The notes under the pieces are model-generated. The model worked only from the letters and a program-made list of their open reading frames with translations, was not told where the DNA came from and ran no database searches. Positions 24,743-33,503 of a DNA stretch of 64,000 bases are shown here, in pieces. The position numbers and the translations under genes are program-made. Every line of letters starts with the position of its first letter. The first letter of the stretch is position 1. This DNA comes from Pseudoteredinibacter isoporae (GTDB lineage Bacteria; Pseudomonadota; Gammaproteobacteria; Pseudomonadales; Cellvibrionaceae), in assembly GCF_011602085.1 (NCBI RefSeq), contig NZ_JAAONY010000001.1, forward strand, positions 930,001-994,000, in the 5' to 3' direction.

Positions 24743-25309
24743 ATGGGACTCTTGATGGCGGCTATTGCCGTGTTTATGGCGGCGCTTGCGATACTGTTGT
24801 GGCAACGTGAGCGGGCTGTTGAACGCTGTTGGCAACACACGGAAGGCGAGATTGTTGAAGTCAATCTACAAACCGTTCGGGTGTCTGGGGTGGAAAGGCG
24901 CAGCAGCGCTTATCGGGCTCCGGACATTGAATATCAATTAGATGGCAAGCGCTATCGTTTTACCCATCATGGCGAGGACAGCCGCAACCCCTGGACGGTA
25001 GGTAATTCGGTTCCTCTGCGCTATGACCCGAACAATCACCTCCGCGTACAGCTCAGTCTCAACAGTATCATCAATGCGGCCAATCTCTGTGGTTTCTTCA
25101 GTATTGTGCTGGGCGTTGTAGCGTATTTGAGCTGGGAGCCGGTGAGCCTCACCCTGAAAACCGAATACCTGATCGCATTGGTGGCCCTGGTTGCGTTGGC
25201 GAGTCGCTTGAATCTCACGGTCTTTCTTGAACAGTTAAGAATGAGCCCCGAAGAGCGTTTGGCCCAAGAGCCTGAAAATGCCCGGGAGCTGTTGGATGAA
25301 ACTTCGTAA
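24743..25309 (+). CDS. DUF3592 membrane protein
   Basis: 188 residues. TM helix 1 at about 2-20, a periplasmic beta-rich DUF3592 segment (HTEGEIVEVNL, DIEYQLDGKRYRF, NSVPLRYDPNNH) and two more TM helices at about 112-130 and 140-157. Ribosome site AAGGGAA. Function of the family is unknown. A second, longer DUF3592 protein is at 46941. No operon partner here. Confidence 0.75.
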   Translation: MGLLMAAIAVFMAALAILLWQRERAVERCWQHTEGEIVEVNLQTVRVSGVERRSSAYRAPDIEYQLDGKRYRFTHHGEDSRNPWTVGNSVPLRYDPNNHLRVQLSLNSIINAANLCGFFSIVLGVVAYLSWEPVSLTLKTEYLIALVALVALASRLNLTVFLEQLRMSPEERLAQEPENARELLDETS

Positions 25310-25442
25310 AATAGCCAGTGCCTATCACACGCATCAAATTAGTTAATTATACCAATTGCCGATTCGCGACCTATACTAGCCCTGTGTTTTGAGAGGCATC
25401 CACTGATGCCAACCCCAAATTTGAGCGATTAAAGGTTTTGCT

Positions 25443-26189
25443 ATGAGTGAAGTGCAATTGAATAACCACGAAGGTCAACGTGTTCCATCGGTCACCTTTC
25501 CTGTGCGAGAGGGCGACGCCTGGGCACAGATCAACAGTGATGAGTTGTTTGCGGGCAAGACCGTAATCGTATTCAGCCTGCCGGGCGCATTCACCCCGAC
25601 CTGTTCATCTACCCATTTGCCGCGTTACAACGAGTTGGCCCCGGTATTTAAGAAGCTGGGTGTTGATGACATTGTCTGTCTGTCGGTGAACGATACCTTT
25701 GTGATGAATGCTTGGAAGGAAGGTCAGGAAGCTGAAAACGTGACAGTGATTCCTGATGGTAATGGCGATTTCACTCGCGGCATGGGTATGCTGGTTGAGA
25801 AAAAAGATCTGGGTTTTGGTGATCGCTCATGGCGCTACAGCATGCTGGTGAAAGACGGTGTGGTTGAGAAACAATTTATTGAGCCACAAGAGCCGGGCGA
25901 CCCGTTCAAGGTTTCTGATGCCGATACCATGTTGAAGTATTTGTCACCCGAGTATCAATTGCCGGAGTCGAGCACAATTTTCAGTAAGCCGGGTTGTCCG
26001 CACTGTATTGCTGCCAAAGCGTTATTGACCGAGCGTGGTTACAACTACGAAGAAATCGTTCTGGGTAAAGATGCGAGCACTGTGGCTGTGCGTGCAATTA
26101 CTGGTCGTGACACGGTGCCACAGGTGTTCATCGGCGGCGAGCACATTGGTGGCAACGACGATCTGGTGAAGTACTTTTCGAACAACTAA
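25443..26189 (+). CDS. Peroxiredoxin-glutaredoxin fusion (glutathione-dependent peroxidase)
   Basis: 248 residues with two domains. The Prx5-type domain (1-160) has peroxidatic C54 in PGAFTPTCSSTHLPRY. The glutaredoxin domain (about 175-245) has the active site GCPHC in SKPGCPHCIAAKALL and the glutathione-binding TVPQVFIGGEHIGG. Such hybrids (PGdx of Haemophilus type) reduce hydrogen and alkyl peroxides with glutathione without needing a separate glutaredoxin. Located in the cytoplasm. Single gene with a strong terminator after it. No OxyR gene is next to it. Confidence 0.94.
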   Translation: MSEVQLNNHEGQRVPSVTFPVREGDAWAQINSDELFAGKTVIVFSLPGAFTPTCSSTHLPRYNELAPVFKKLGVDDIVCLSVNDTFVMNAWKEGQEAENVTVIPDGNGDFTRGMGMLVEKKDLGFGDRSWRYSMLVKDGVVEKQFIEPQEPGDPFKVSDADTMLKYLSPEYQLPESSTIFSKPGCPHCIAAKALLTERGYNYEEIVLGKDASTVAVRAITGRDTVPQVFIGGEHIGGNDDLVKYFSNN

Positions 26190-26216
26190 AAAGCCGCTGT
26201 GCAATAGCCTGATAAA

Positions 26217-26250
26217 ACAGGGCCAGGGGTATACTCTGGCCCTGTTTTTT
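26217..26250 (+). terminator. Intrinsic terminator after the Prx-Grx gene
   Basis: ACAGGGCCAG (26217-26226) and CTGGCCCTGT (26236-26245) form a perfect 10-base-pair stem followed by T6. An A-run precedes it, so it may also stop minus-strand transcripts leaving the DUF885 gene. Confidence 0.92.
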
Positions 26251-26387
26251 ATTTAGGAATTTTGTTGCGATACATCGCCCAAAAGACTTTTGTCTCCACT
26301 GCCTATATTTGGCGAATTGGAGCGAAGAGAGAGAATCAACCCTCCTTCGATAAACATCGAGAAGAGAGCTGATTCCCAAGATTGGAT

Positions 26388-28274
26388 TTACTTCTTGGAA
26401 GCTACCCAGTCTTTCACTTTCATTTCCACCACCTGCATTGGCATTGCGCCACTCAACAGTGCAACATCGTGGAATTCTTTAATGTCGAACTTTTCCCCCA
26501 GTTCGGCTTTGGCCATTTCGCGCAGCTCCAGGAATTTCAACATGCCCAGTTTGTAACCGAGGGCCTGACCTGGCCACGCCATGTAGCGCTCGATCTCGGC
26601 AACGGTTTCGGTTTCGCCCATGCCGGTGTTGGCCATCATGTACTCAATGGCTTCTTCACGAGTCCATTTTTTGAAGTGCATACCCGTATCAACAACCAAA
26701 CGCACGGCGCGGAAAATTTCAGCCTTCAAGCGGCCCAGATCACCAAAGGGATCGTCTTTGTATTCGCCCATTTCCCAAACCACGCGCTCGGAGTACAGCG
26801 CCCAGCCTTCAGAGTAAGCGTTGTACGCGGCAACACGGCGCAGCAATGGCAGGCTGTCTTGTGCCAGGTTCAAAGCGATCTGCCAGTGGTGGCCAGGGTT
26901 GGCTTCGTGATACGTCAAAGTGCGCAGGTCAAATTTCGGCACAGCTTTCATATCGCGCAGGTTAATCCAGTAAATACCCGGAACACTGCCGTCCAGAGTT
27001 GGAGCGGTGTAGCGACCGCCGGCTTCACCGTCTTCTACCGCTTCAGGAATGCGGCGCACTTCAACGTCATAAGGCGGCTTGGTGGCAAACTGCTCAGGCA
27101 TACGCTTGTTGATGTGTTCGATCATGCCGTTCAGATCGTTCAGCAGTTCCTGGCGGCCTGCATCGGAATCTTCATACAGGAAGCGCGCTTCATCGGTGAG
27201 GCCAATCATGCGCTCGCCGACGCTGCCCTCGGTGTAGCCTTGGGCTTTCAGAATCTCATCCATTTCAGCGGTGATACGGGCCACTTCGGTCAGACCCACT
27301 TCGTGAACTTCCGCAGGCGTCATGTCGGTATCGCCTAAACGTTTAACCATTTCCAGATAGAACTTGTCACCGTTCGGTTGTGCCCAGATACCGGAAGCGT
27401 CGCGTGCTTTGCTCTCGTACTTGCGCAGGGTTTCGGCAACCTTGCGATAGCCCGGATAAACATGCTTTTCAACATTTGCAGCGGCTTGTGCGAGGACCTC
27501 GGTTTTTTCCTCGTCGCTCATGCCTTCAATTTTGTCGAGCTTGGTTTTCAGGCTGGTGACCAGGGTGTGTTCGGTCGCCGGAATGGCGCTGTAGCCATCA
27601 ACAAAGTTCAGAGTGCTTTTCACCAGCGCTTTTGGCAGAACCCAATCGGTTTCGGAATCGCTGATCAGCTTCTTATTGATATTGTCGATGTAGGCTTCAA
27701 AGGCCACCAGGCGTTGCAAATACTGCTCGGCATCAGATTTGGATTTGATTTGCTGGGCGTTTTGCAAGGTGGCCGGGCCGTCAATCAGCGGGCCATTAAT
27801 CTGGTTTACGATAAAAGGTGTGTGTCCCATCCAGGTGTCGATATATCCCTGCTCAAAGCCTTCAACACCAGCGAAATAATTCAGCAGATTGGCACCGACG
27901 CGCTGATTGTCGAGATTCAGGCCTTCATTGCTCACATCCAGAGCGCTGATCGCCTGGGCGGCATCGGCCATGCTTTTGCGAAGGGCACTTTCAGATTCGA
28001 GGGAGTAATCTTCCATACGGCTCAAGTACGCACCGCCGGCGGTTTTTTCATCCAAACCCACCTGGGTAGAAAACTGCGGGCGAGCCTGGAACAGGGCGGT
28101 GGTGGCGTCGTCCAGCTGGACGCCCAGGCCTTTTTCAGCCGGCGCTGCCGGAGCCGCTTGCTCAACGGCCGGGGTTTGTTGCTCAGCTACAGGGGCTTTG
28201 GCTTCTTCTTTATTGCCACAGGCGCTCAGGGCGATTGCGGCGCTCAGGGCAATGGCGATGGGAGTACGTTTCAT
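26388..28274 (-). CDS. DUF885 family lipoprotein (probable metallopeptidase-like hydrolase)
   Basis: 628 residues with a lipoprotein signal (MKRTPIAIALSAAIALSACG, lipobox LSAC) and an Ala/Glu/Pro-rich linker to about residue 45. The DUF885 domain has the metal-type motif HEANPGHHW at 456-464 and the later conserved EGWALYSERVVWEMG. DUF885 proteins are predicted zinc-dependent hydrolases or peptidases; the exact substrate is unknown. As a lipoprotein it would work in the periplasm. A paralogue with the same motif spacing to the C-terminus (173 residues) is at 52827. Confidence 0.87.
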   Translation of the reverse strand: MKRTPIAIALSAAIALSACGNKEEAKAPVAEQQTPAVEQAAPAAPAEKGLGVQLDDATTALFQARPQFSTQVGLDEKTAGGAYLSRMEDYSLESESALRKSMADAAQAISALDVSNEGLNLDNQRVGANLLNYFAGVEGFEQGYIDTWMGHTPFIVNQINGPLIDGPATLQNAQQIKSKSDAEQYLQRLVAFEAYIDNINKKLISDSETDWVLPKALVKSTLNFVDGYSAIPATEHTLVTSLKTKLDKIEGMSDEEKTEVLAQAAANVEKHVYPGYRKVAETLRKYESKARDASGIWAQPNGDKFYLEMVKRLGDTDMTPAEVHEVGLTEVARITAEMDEILKAQGYTEGSVGERMIGLTDEARFLYEDSDAGRQELLNDLNGMIEHINKRMPEQFATKPPYDVEVRRIPEAVEDGEAGGRYTAPTLDGSVPGIYWINLRDMKAVPKFDLRTLTYHEANPGHHWQIALNLAQDSLPLLRRVAAYNAYSEGWALYSERVVWEMGEYKDDPFGDLGRLKAEIFRAVRLVVDTGMHFKKWTREEAIEYMMANTGMGETETVAEIERYMAWPGQALGYKLGMLKFLELREMAKAELGEKFDIKEFHDVALLSGAMPMQVVEMKVKDWVASKK

Positions 28275-28320
28275 GCTTCTACTCGCTTTAGGTTAGGTAT
28301 TCTGTAATAGATCAACGGAC

Positions 28321-28337
28321 GAGCCCTCGCAGGGCTC
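28321..28337 (-). terminator. Hairpin downstream of cysQ
   Basis: GAGCCCT (28321-28327), loop CGC, AGGGCTC (28331-28337): a perfect 7-base-pair stem 26 bases past the cysQ stop. No T-run follows on the minus strand, so its strength as a terminator is doubtful. Confidence 0.4.
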
Positions 28338-28363
28338 AATCAAAGAGCGCATGTGTATGGTAA

Positions 28364-29224
28364 TTAGTCTTGTAAAAGACTCGCCCAATCGAGGCTCGAG
28401 TCGCCGACCACATAGAAATTGGGGTTCAGCAGAGAATCTTTCTGGTTGTAGCTCAGGGGCTTGAATTCGGGGTTAAGCACCTGTCCACCCGCGGCTTCCA
28501 CCACGGCCTGAGCAGCAGCGGTATCCCACTCGCAGGTGGGTGCAAGACGCGGATAAAGCTGAGCCCGGCCTTCTGCGATCAAACACAGTTTGAGCGAGCT
28601 GCCCATGGATTGCAGTTCATAGTCTCCAAAATATGGCTTCAATCTTGTCAGCAGGGCATCGAGCGCTTCGGCGCCATGGCGGCGGCTGCCAACTACTGAG
28701 AGGCTCTGGCCGGAGCTTTGCCGGCTTGCCTGAATAGGCTCTTCAGTGAGGTTTCCTGAGGCGCCCCTGTGATATTTCAGGGCAAGGGGCTTTTCACCCA
28801 GTTGATGGCCGAGGTAGCTGATATCCAAAACCGGGGTATGCACCAGCCCCAATATTGCTCGGTGTTGGTGAATCAGGGCAATGTTGACGGTGAACTCATC
28901 GTTGCGACGGATAAATTCCTTGGTGCCATCCAAAGGGTCAATCAGCCAGTAGTAAGGCCAGGATTGGCGTTCTTCAAAACTGGGCATGTGCGCTTCTTCA
29001 GACAGCACTGGAATATCCGGGCTGAGTTCAGTCAGGCCCTGGCATATCACCTTGTGGGCAGCGAGGTCGGCCTGGGTAACCGGGGAGTCATCGCTTTTGT
29101 GCTGAACGTCAATATTCCCTTGTTGCTGGTAAATCTCCAATATGGCCTCGCCCGCTGCACGACCTATCTCCAACAGGCGCTCGCAGAGGTCAGCTCGGCT
29201 TAAGCTGGGTGGGTGTAGGCTCAT
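28364..29224 (-). CDS. cysQ: 3'(2'),5'-bisphosphate nucleotidase CysQ
   Basis: 286 residues of the inositol-monophosphatase superfamily. Metal motifs: the Glu in LSEEAHMP, DPLDGTKEFIRRNDEFTVNI (about 97-116) and CEWDTAAAQAVVEAAGG (about 227-243). CysQ hydrolyses PAP/PAPS-type 3'-phosphoadenosine nucleotides and keeps sulfate assimilation flowing. It diverges from yrfG at 29321 with 96 bases between. In pseudomonads cysQ lies close to nudE and the YrfG-type gene; nudE is absent here. Confidence 0.93.
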   Translation of the reverse strand: MSLHPPSLSRADLCERLLEIGRAAGEAILEIYQQQGNIDVQHKSDDSPVTQADLAAHKVICQGLTELSPDIPVLSEEAHMPSFEERQSWPYYWLIDPLDGTKEFIRRNDEFTVNIALIHQHRAILGLVHTPVLDISYLGHQLGEKPLALKYHRGASGNLTEEPIQASRQSSGQSLSVVGSRRHGAEALDALLTRLKPYFGDYELQSMGSSLKLCLIAEGRAQLYPRLAPTCEWDTAAAQAVVEAAGGQVLNPEFKPLSYNQKDSLLNPNFYVVGDSSLDWASLLQD

Positions 29225-29320
29225 GGGGTTCCCTGTTTTGTGTTAGTCTTAATGACGCAGGCGGTTGCCGGTATTTTCCGTAAGCGCCTGATGCCGCAGT
29301 GATAATGAGTAAAACAAATT

Positions 29321-29998
29321 ATGATGTCTAATTCACCCCAAGTCCTGGTGGACTGGGAGCAGATCGATACTGTCTTGTTGGATATGGATGGTACCTTGCT
29401 GGATCTGCATTTTGATAATTATTTCTGGTTGCATCACTTGCCACGACGCTATGTGGATACCCACGGCGTGAGCATGGAGGCTGCCACCGAAAAACTCCAT
29501 GGCATGTTTGAAACCTATGCAGGCAAGCTGGAATGGTATTGCCTGGAGCATTGGTCTGACGCTCTGGAGCTGGATATTCGAGCGCTCAAAGAAGAAGTTC
29601 AGGAGCGTATTGCCACTCGCCCTTATGCCATTGAATTCCTCCAGCGTTTGCGGGCCTTGAATAAGAAGTTGGTTCTGATCACCAATGCTCACCCGCAGAG
29701 CCTGTCTCTGAAACTGGATATTACGGCGATTGATCAGTGGCTGGATGTCGTGATTTCTTCCCACGAGTATCGTCAACCGAAAGAGCAACAGGCTTTTTGG
29801 CACTGTTTGCAAGAGCAGGAACAATTTGACCCCGCACGGACTCTATTTATTGATGACACCGTGCGCATTTTGGATTCGGCCGCCGAGTACGGTATTAAAC
29901 ACTTATTGTGTATTCATCAGCCTGATAGCCAGCAGACGCGTCGTATTGACGATTATCCGGCGATTGATCACTTTGATGAAATCATGCCGCCGCTGTGA
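29321..29998 (+). CDS. yrfG: GMP/IMP nucleotidase YrfG (HAD family)
   Basis: 225 residues of the haloacid dehalogenase superfamily, with motif I LLDMDGTLLDLHFDNYFW (about 20-37), motif II in LVLITNAHPQSL, motif III Lys in RQPKEQQAFW and motif IV FIDDTVRILD. The DLHFDNYFW block after motif I is characteristic of YrfG, which dephosphorylates purine monophosphates. Two ATGs stand in tandem at 29321 and 29324 and cannot be separated. hslR follows after 50 bases, as in many gammaproteobacteria. Confidence 0.9.
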   Translation: MMSNSPQVLVDWEQIDTVLLDMDGTLLDLHFDNYFWLHHLPRRYVDTHGVSMEAATEKLHGMFETYAGKLEWYCLEHWSDALELDIRALKEEVQERIATRPYAIEFLQRLRALNKKLVLITNAHPQSLSLKLDITAIDQWLDVVISSHEYRQPKEQQAFWHCLQEQEQFDPARTLFIDDTVRILDSAAEYGIKHLLCIHQPDSQQTRRIDDYPAIDHFDEIMPPL

Positions 29999-30048
29999 AT
30001 GCATAGGCTTCAGGAAAACGCGCGATCAGGCGCAAGGTTCGACAAACT

Positions 30049-30438
30049 TTGGACAAAGTAAGAATTGATAAATGGCTGTGGGCCGCGCGGTTTTTCAAAA
30101 CCCGCAGCCTGGCCAAAACCGCGATTGACGGTGGCAAGGTGCACGCCGACGGCCAGCGTGTAAAAGCCAGTAAGGAAATCATGGTTGGGCAGGTACTGAC
30201 AATTCGTCAGGGCTGGGACGAAAAAGATGTTGAGGTTTTGGGCTTGTCGGACAAGCGCGGTCCGGCACCGGTTGCTCAACAGTTGTATCAGGAGACACCG
30301 GAAAGTATTGCCAAGCGTGAAGCCGAGGCAGAAAAACGCAAAGTGATGCGCGGAATTGATTTGATGCCAGAGCAACGCCCAACCAAAAAACAACGTCGAC
30401 AAATTCATCGTTTCCGCGAGCAGGATTATTCCGGTTAG
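30049..30438 (+). CDS. hslR: Ribosome-associated heat-shock protein Hsp15
   Basis: 129 residues with an S4 RNA-binding domain in the first 65 (VRIDKWLWAARFFKTRSLAK, GGKVHADGQRVKASKEI) and a basic C-terminal tail (RKVMRGIDLMPEQRPTKKQR). Hsp15 binds free 50S subunits carrying a nascent chain and rescues them. The start is TTG at 30049; no ATG or GTG would preserve the beginning of the S4 domain. AAGG lies about 12 bases upstream. Part of the yrfG-hslR group. Confidence 0.93.
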   Translation: MDKVRIDKWLWAARFFKTRSLAKTAIDGGKVHADGQRVKASKEIMVGQVLTIRQGWDEKDVEVLGLSDKRGPAPVAQQLYQETPESIAKREAEAEKRKVMRGIDLMPEQRPTKKQRRQIHRFREQDYSG

Positions 30439-30467
30439 CGAAATCACTATAGCAATAGGTAAATTGG

Positions 30468-31985
30468 ATGGTACTTATGTTTTCTCGCCGCATCGCTGTT
30501 GTGCTGGTATCCCTTGTTTCTGTGGTGCTGGCGGCTTCAGCTCAGGCTTCCCTCAGCAAGGACTATAACAAAGTCAAAAATGCGGTTATTAAAATTTACA
30601 GCACACTGACGCCGCCGGATTATTTTACGCCTTGGCGTTTGCTGAATTCACAGCAAAGCAGTGGCTCCGGAGCTGTGATTGCAGGCAATCGAATTTTGAC
30701 CAATGCCCACGTCATTGCCGACGCCAGTTATTTGCAGGTGCAGAAAAACGGTCAGCCAAAAAAATATCTGGCCTATGTGGATTTTGTTTCCCATGAAGCT
30801 GATCTGGCTATTTTGAAAGTGGAAGATGAAAGTTTCTTTGATGGCATTTCACCGCTCAAAGTCGGCAAATTACCCGAGCCTCTGGAAACGGTTTCTGTAT
30901 TTGGTTATCCCTTTGGGGGTAATACCCTGAGTATTACCCAAGGCGTTTTGTCACGTGTCGAGCATCAGTTTTATGCTCACGCCGGTGGTTACCTGTTGGC
31001 TGGACAAATCGATGCGGCAATTAATCCGGGGAATTCCGGTGGCCCGGTGATTGCGGGCAATAAAATTGTGGGTGTGGTGATGCAGGCCAATACCGGTGCC
31101 CGTGCCGAAAACCTGGGTTACTTTGTGCCACCTTCGGTGATTCGCCATATTTTGAAAGATGCGGATGATTCCGAGCATAACGGTTTTGTGAATTTGGGAT
31201 TGCGTACCCAGAGTTTGGAAAGTCCAGCACTGCGCGCTGCTCACCAGTTGAAGGACGACGAGAGCGGTGCTCTGGTGGTAAAGGTGTTTGAAGGCAGTGC
31301 GTCCGAAGGCAAGCTGTTTCCCGGTGATGTGATTCTGGCGATTGATGATTACGATGTGGCGGAAGATCGTTCCATTGAATTTCGTAAAAACCAACGCACC
31401 AATTTTAAGTACGCTTTGGATCAGCATCATGTCGGTGACAACATCACGTTGAGCATCAGCCGTCAGGGTAAAAAGCAAACCGTGAACATCACGGCTGCAC
31501 CTTCTCGTCGCAACTACAGCCTGGTACTGGCCGAACGTTTTGGTCAGCAGCCTTCCTATTTTATTTATGGGGGTGTGGTATTTGTGCCGCTGAACATGAA
31601 CCTGATCAAGCGTTGGGGCAGTAGCTGGCACAGCAAGGCTCCTATCGATTTCCTGAGTGCTCGTGGTCAATGGCGTTCACCGGAAAAAACCGAACTGGTA
31701 GTGGCGTTGAAGGTGTTGCCGGCAGATGTGAATCTGGGTTTCCACGATTGGAAAAACTGGATTATCGAAACCGTAAACGGCGAACCGATTCGCGATTTTA
31801 CGAGTTTTGTTGAACAGGTAAGGTCGAATCAAAGTGATTTTCTGACCTTATCGGACAGCGATGGTTATCAGGTAATTCTGAACAAAGCGGAATCTGAAAG
31901 CAGTTTGCCGGATATTCTGGCCCGTTACCGTGTCCCCATGCCGTTCTCCAGCGATTTAGAGCCGGTGGCGATGGCTGAGAAATAA
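30468..31985 (+). CDS. HtrA/DegP-like periplasmic serine protease with PDZ region
   Basis: 505 residues with a signal peptide (about 1-27, ending ASAQAS). The trypsin-like S1C domain (about 50-235) has the triad: His in RILTNAHVIAD, Asp in HEADLAIL, Ser in AINPGNSGGPV. A PDZ-like region follows from about 240 (GALVVKVFEGSASEGKLFPGDVILAID). A more diverged C-terminal part (about 345-490) may hold another PDZ copy (NWIIETVNGEPIRDFTSFVEQVR). This matches long Deg-type proteases for periplasmic quality control. The next gene is 5 bases downstream. It interrupts the common hslR-hslO order. A second ATG at 30477 is also possible as start. Confidence 0.88.
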   Translation: MVLMFSRRIAVVLVSLVSVVLAASAQASLSKDYNKVKNAVIKIYSTLTPPDYFTPWRLLNSQQSSGSGAVIAGNRILTNAHVIADASYLQVQKNGQPKKYLAYVDFVSHEADLAILKVEDESFFDGISPLKVGKLPEPLETVSVFGYPFGGNTLSITQGVLSRVEHQFYAHAGGYLLAGQIDAAINPGNSGGPVIAGNKIVGVVMQANTGARAENLGYFVPPSVIRHILKDADDSEHNGFVNLGLRTQSLESPALRAAHQLKDDESGALVVKVFEGSASEGKLFPGDVILAIDDYDVAEDRSIEFRKNQRTNFKYALDQHHVGDNITLSISRQGKKQTVNITAAPSRRNYSLVLAERFGQQPSYFIYGGVVFVPLNMNLIKRWGSSWHSKAPIDFLSARGQWRSPEKTELVVALKVLPADVNLGFHDWKNWIIETVNGEPIRDFTSFVEQVRSNQSDFLTLSDSDGYQVILNKAESESSLPDILARYRVPMPFSSDLEPVAMAEK

Positions 31986-31990
31986 TTCCA

Positions 31991-32446
31991 ATGAAGACCC
32001 TCTGGAAAGCAAGTGGTTTTGTAACAGCTGTACTTGGCTTGCTGCTTTGCTTTCCGCTTGTGGCTGCTGTTGCAGAAACCAAGCTCTATAAATGGGTGGA
32101 TGCCAATGGCAATGTGCATTACAGCGATAAGAAGCCCAAAGGCCAGGCCGCTGAAGATATCTCTGATAAGCTGCCTGCCGCCAATATCGATTCCAGCCAC
32201 GAAAAACTTCCCTCTTTGGATAATGTTCGACAGCTGCGTCAGCAGGATGCCGAGCGTAAACAGAAACAACAAGCCGCTCAGGCCAAGCGACGTCAGAAGG
32301 CTTGCAGCAATGCCCGGCGTAATTTGAGCCGTTACAGCAGTCGCTCCTATTTCCGCTATCGCCCCGAAAATGAAAAGATCAGTGAGACCCAGCGCCAGGA
32401 AATGGTGAAGAAGGCCAAGGCTCAGGTTCAGGCACATTGCTCATAG
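31991..32446 (+). CDS. DUF4124 domain-containing exported protein
   Basis: 151 residues. Signal peptide about 1-28 (ending AAVAET). DUF4124 begins at once with KLYKWVDANGNVHYSDKKPKG, the hallmark of the family, then a Gln/Lys/Arg-rich helical part (about 75-105) and a C-terminal segment with Cys at 107 and near the end. Function unknown; family members are small periplasmic proteins in gammaproteobacteria. It follows the HtrA-like gene after 5 bases and is probably co-transcribed. A GGAGAGC/GCTCTCC hairpin lies just after the stop (32448-32472). Confidence 0.82.
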   Translation: MKTLWKASGFVTAVLGLLLCFPLVAAVAETKLYKWVDANGNVHYSDKKPKGQAAEDISDKLPAANIDSSHEKLPSLDNVRQLRQQDAERKQKQQAAQAKRRQKACSNARRNLSRYSSRSYFRYRPENEKISETQRQEMVKKAKAQVQAHCS

Positions 32447-32563
32447 GGGAGAGCCTCGCTCTGCTGCTCTCCTTGCCTGTACCTCCCTTACCCTTGATGC
32501 TCGAAAATTCGTCCCCATAATAAGGGGCCTAGAGACATTACCCGTGAGATCAGGTCCCAGCTA

Positions 32564-33463
32564 ATGGCCAACACCGACAGCATTCAACACTTTATTTTTG
32601 ACAGCACCGATATTCGTGGTGAGATCATCACCCTCGAAGAGGCCTACCAGCAGGTGCGCAATAACAATATGGCTGCTGAAGACGCCATGCCCGAGCGAGT
32701 TTTACAGCTGTTGGGTGAATTTATGGCTGCGGTAGCCTTGTTATCTGGCACCTTGAAGTTTGAGGGGCTGCTGACCTTGCAGGCCCGTGGCGATGGCGCT
32801 ATGCCGATGATTATGGCCGAAGCCAGCTACCAGAAGGGTTTGCGAGCGGCGGTTCAGGTCAACGATGCGGCGGCGATTGAGGCATTGGAGTCCGCGAGCC
32901 TGGCCGATTTGTTGGGCAATCAGGGCCTGTTGGCTATTTTGATTCAACCCGATAAGGGTGAGCGTTACCAGGGTATTGTGCCTTTGGTGAAGACCGATCT
33001 GGCCGAGTGTCTCGAAGATTATTTTGCTCAGTCCGAGCAGTTAGGCACACGTTTTTGGTTGGCGGCTGATGAGAAGCGTGCGACAGGCCTGATGGTGCAG
33101 GAACTGCCCCAGCAGTTGGCCGATGCCAAAACCAATGCCGAACATTGGCAGACCATTACCGCCCTGGCGGAAACTATTAAAGATGAAGAGCTGCTGAGTC
33201 TGGATCAGCACACCATTCTTTATCGTCTGTTTAATGAGGAAGAGGTACGCCTGTTCGATCCGGTGCCGGTCAGCTTTCAATGCAGTTGCTCGGAAGAACG
33301 CTGTGCGAACACCATTCTGTCCATTGGCCAGAGCGAAGCCCAGGCAATCCTGAGTGAGCAAGATTTAATCACTATGGATTGTCACTTTTGTGGTCAGAAA
33401 TACCAATTTGGTCCCCAGCAAGTAGAGAAAATTTTCGCTGAAGCGGACAAGGCTCGCCACTGA
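32564..33463 (+). CDS. hslO: Redox-regulated chaperone Hsp33
   Basis: 299 residues, usual length for Hsp33. The N-terminal chaperone domain runs to about 180, the linker to about 235, and the zinc switch holds C240-S-C242 and C273-H-F-C276. Oxidation of the four Cys releases zinc and activates the holdase. The gene lies ahead of pckA, as in other gammaproteobacteria, but is separated from hslR by the HtrA-like and DUF4124 genes. Confidence 0.96.
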   Translation: MANTDSIQHFIFDSTDIRGEIITLEEAYQQVRNNNMAAEDAMPERVLQLLGEFMAAVALLSGTLKFEGLLTLQARGDGAMPMIMAEASYQKGLRAAVQVNDAAAIEALESASLADLLGNQGLLAILIQPDKGERYQGIVPLVKTDLAECLEDYFAQSEQLGTRFWLAADEKRATGLMVQELPQQLADAKTNAEHWQTITALAETIKDEELLSLDQHTILYRLFNEEEVRLFDPVPVSFQCSCSEERCANTILSIGQSEAQAILSEQDLITMDCHFCGQKYQFGPQQVEKIFAEADKARH

Positions 33464-33479
33464 TTCCAGCGCTCAAATC

Positions 33480-33503
33480 CGGCTCTCAAAGCCGTCTTTT
33501 TAA
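33480..33503 (+). terminator. Short intrinsic terminator after hslO
   Basis: CGGCT (33480-33484), loop CTCAA, AGCCG (33490-33494), then TCTTTTTAA. The stem is only five pairs but GC-rich, with a T-run. Confidence 0.5.

Noticed and set aside
26382-28307. Two long plus-strand open frames (318 and 309 codons)
   Set aside because: Both are antisense to the DUF885 lipoprotein gene, whose codon pattern keeps the opposite strand open. No protein family is recognised.
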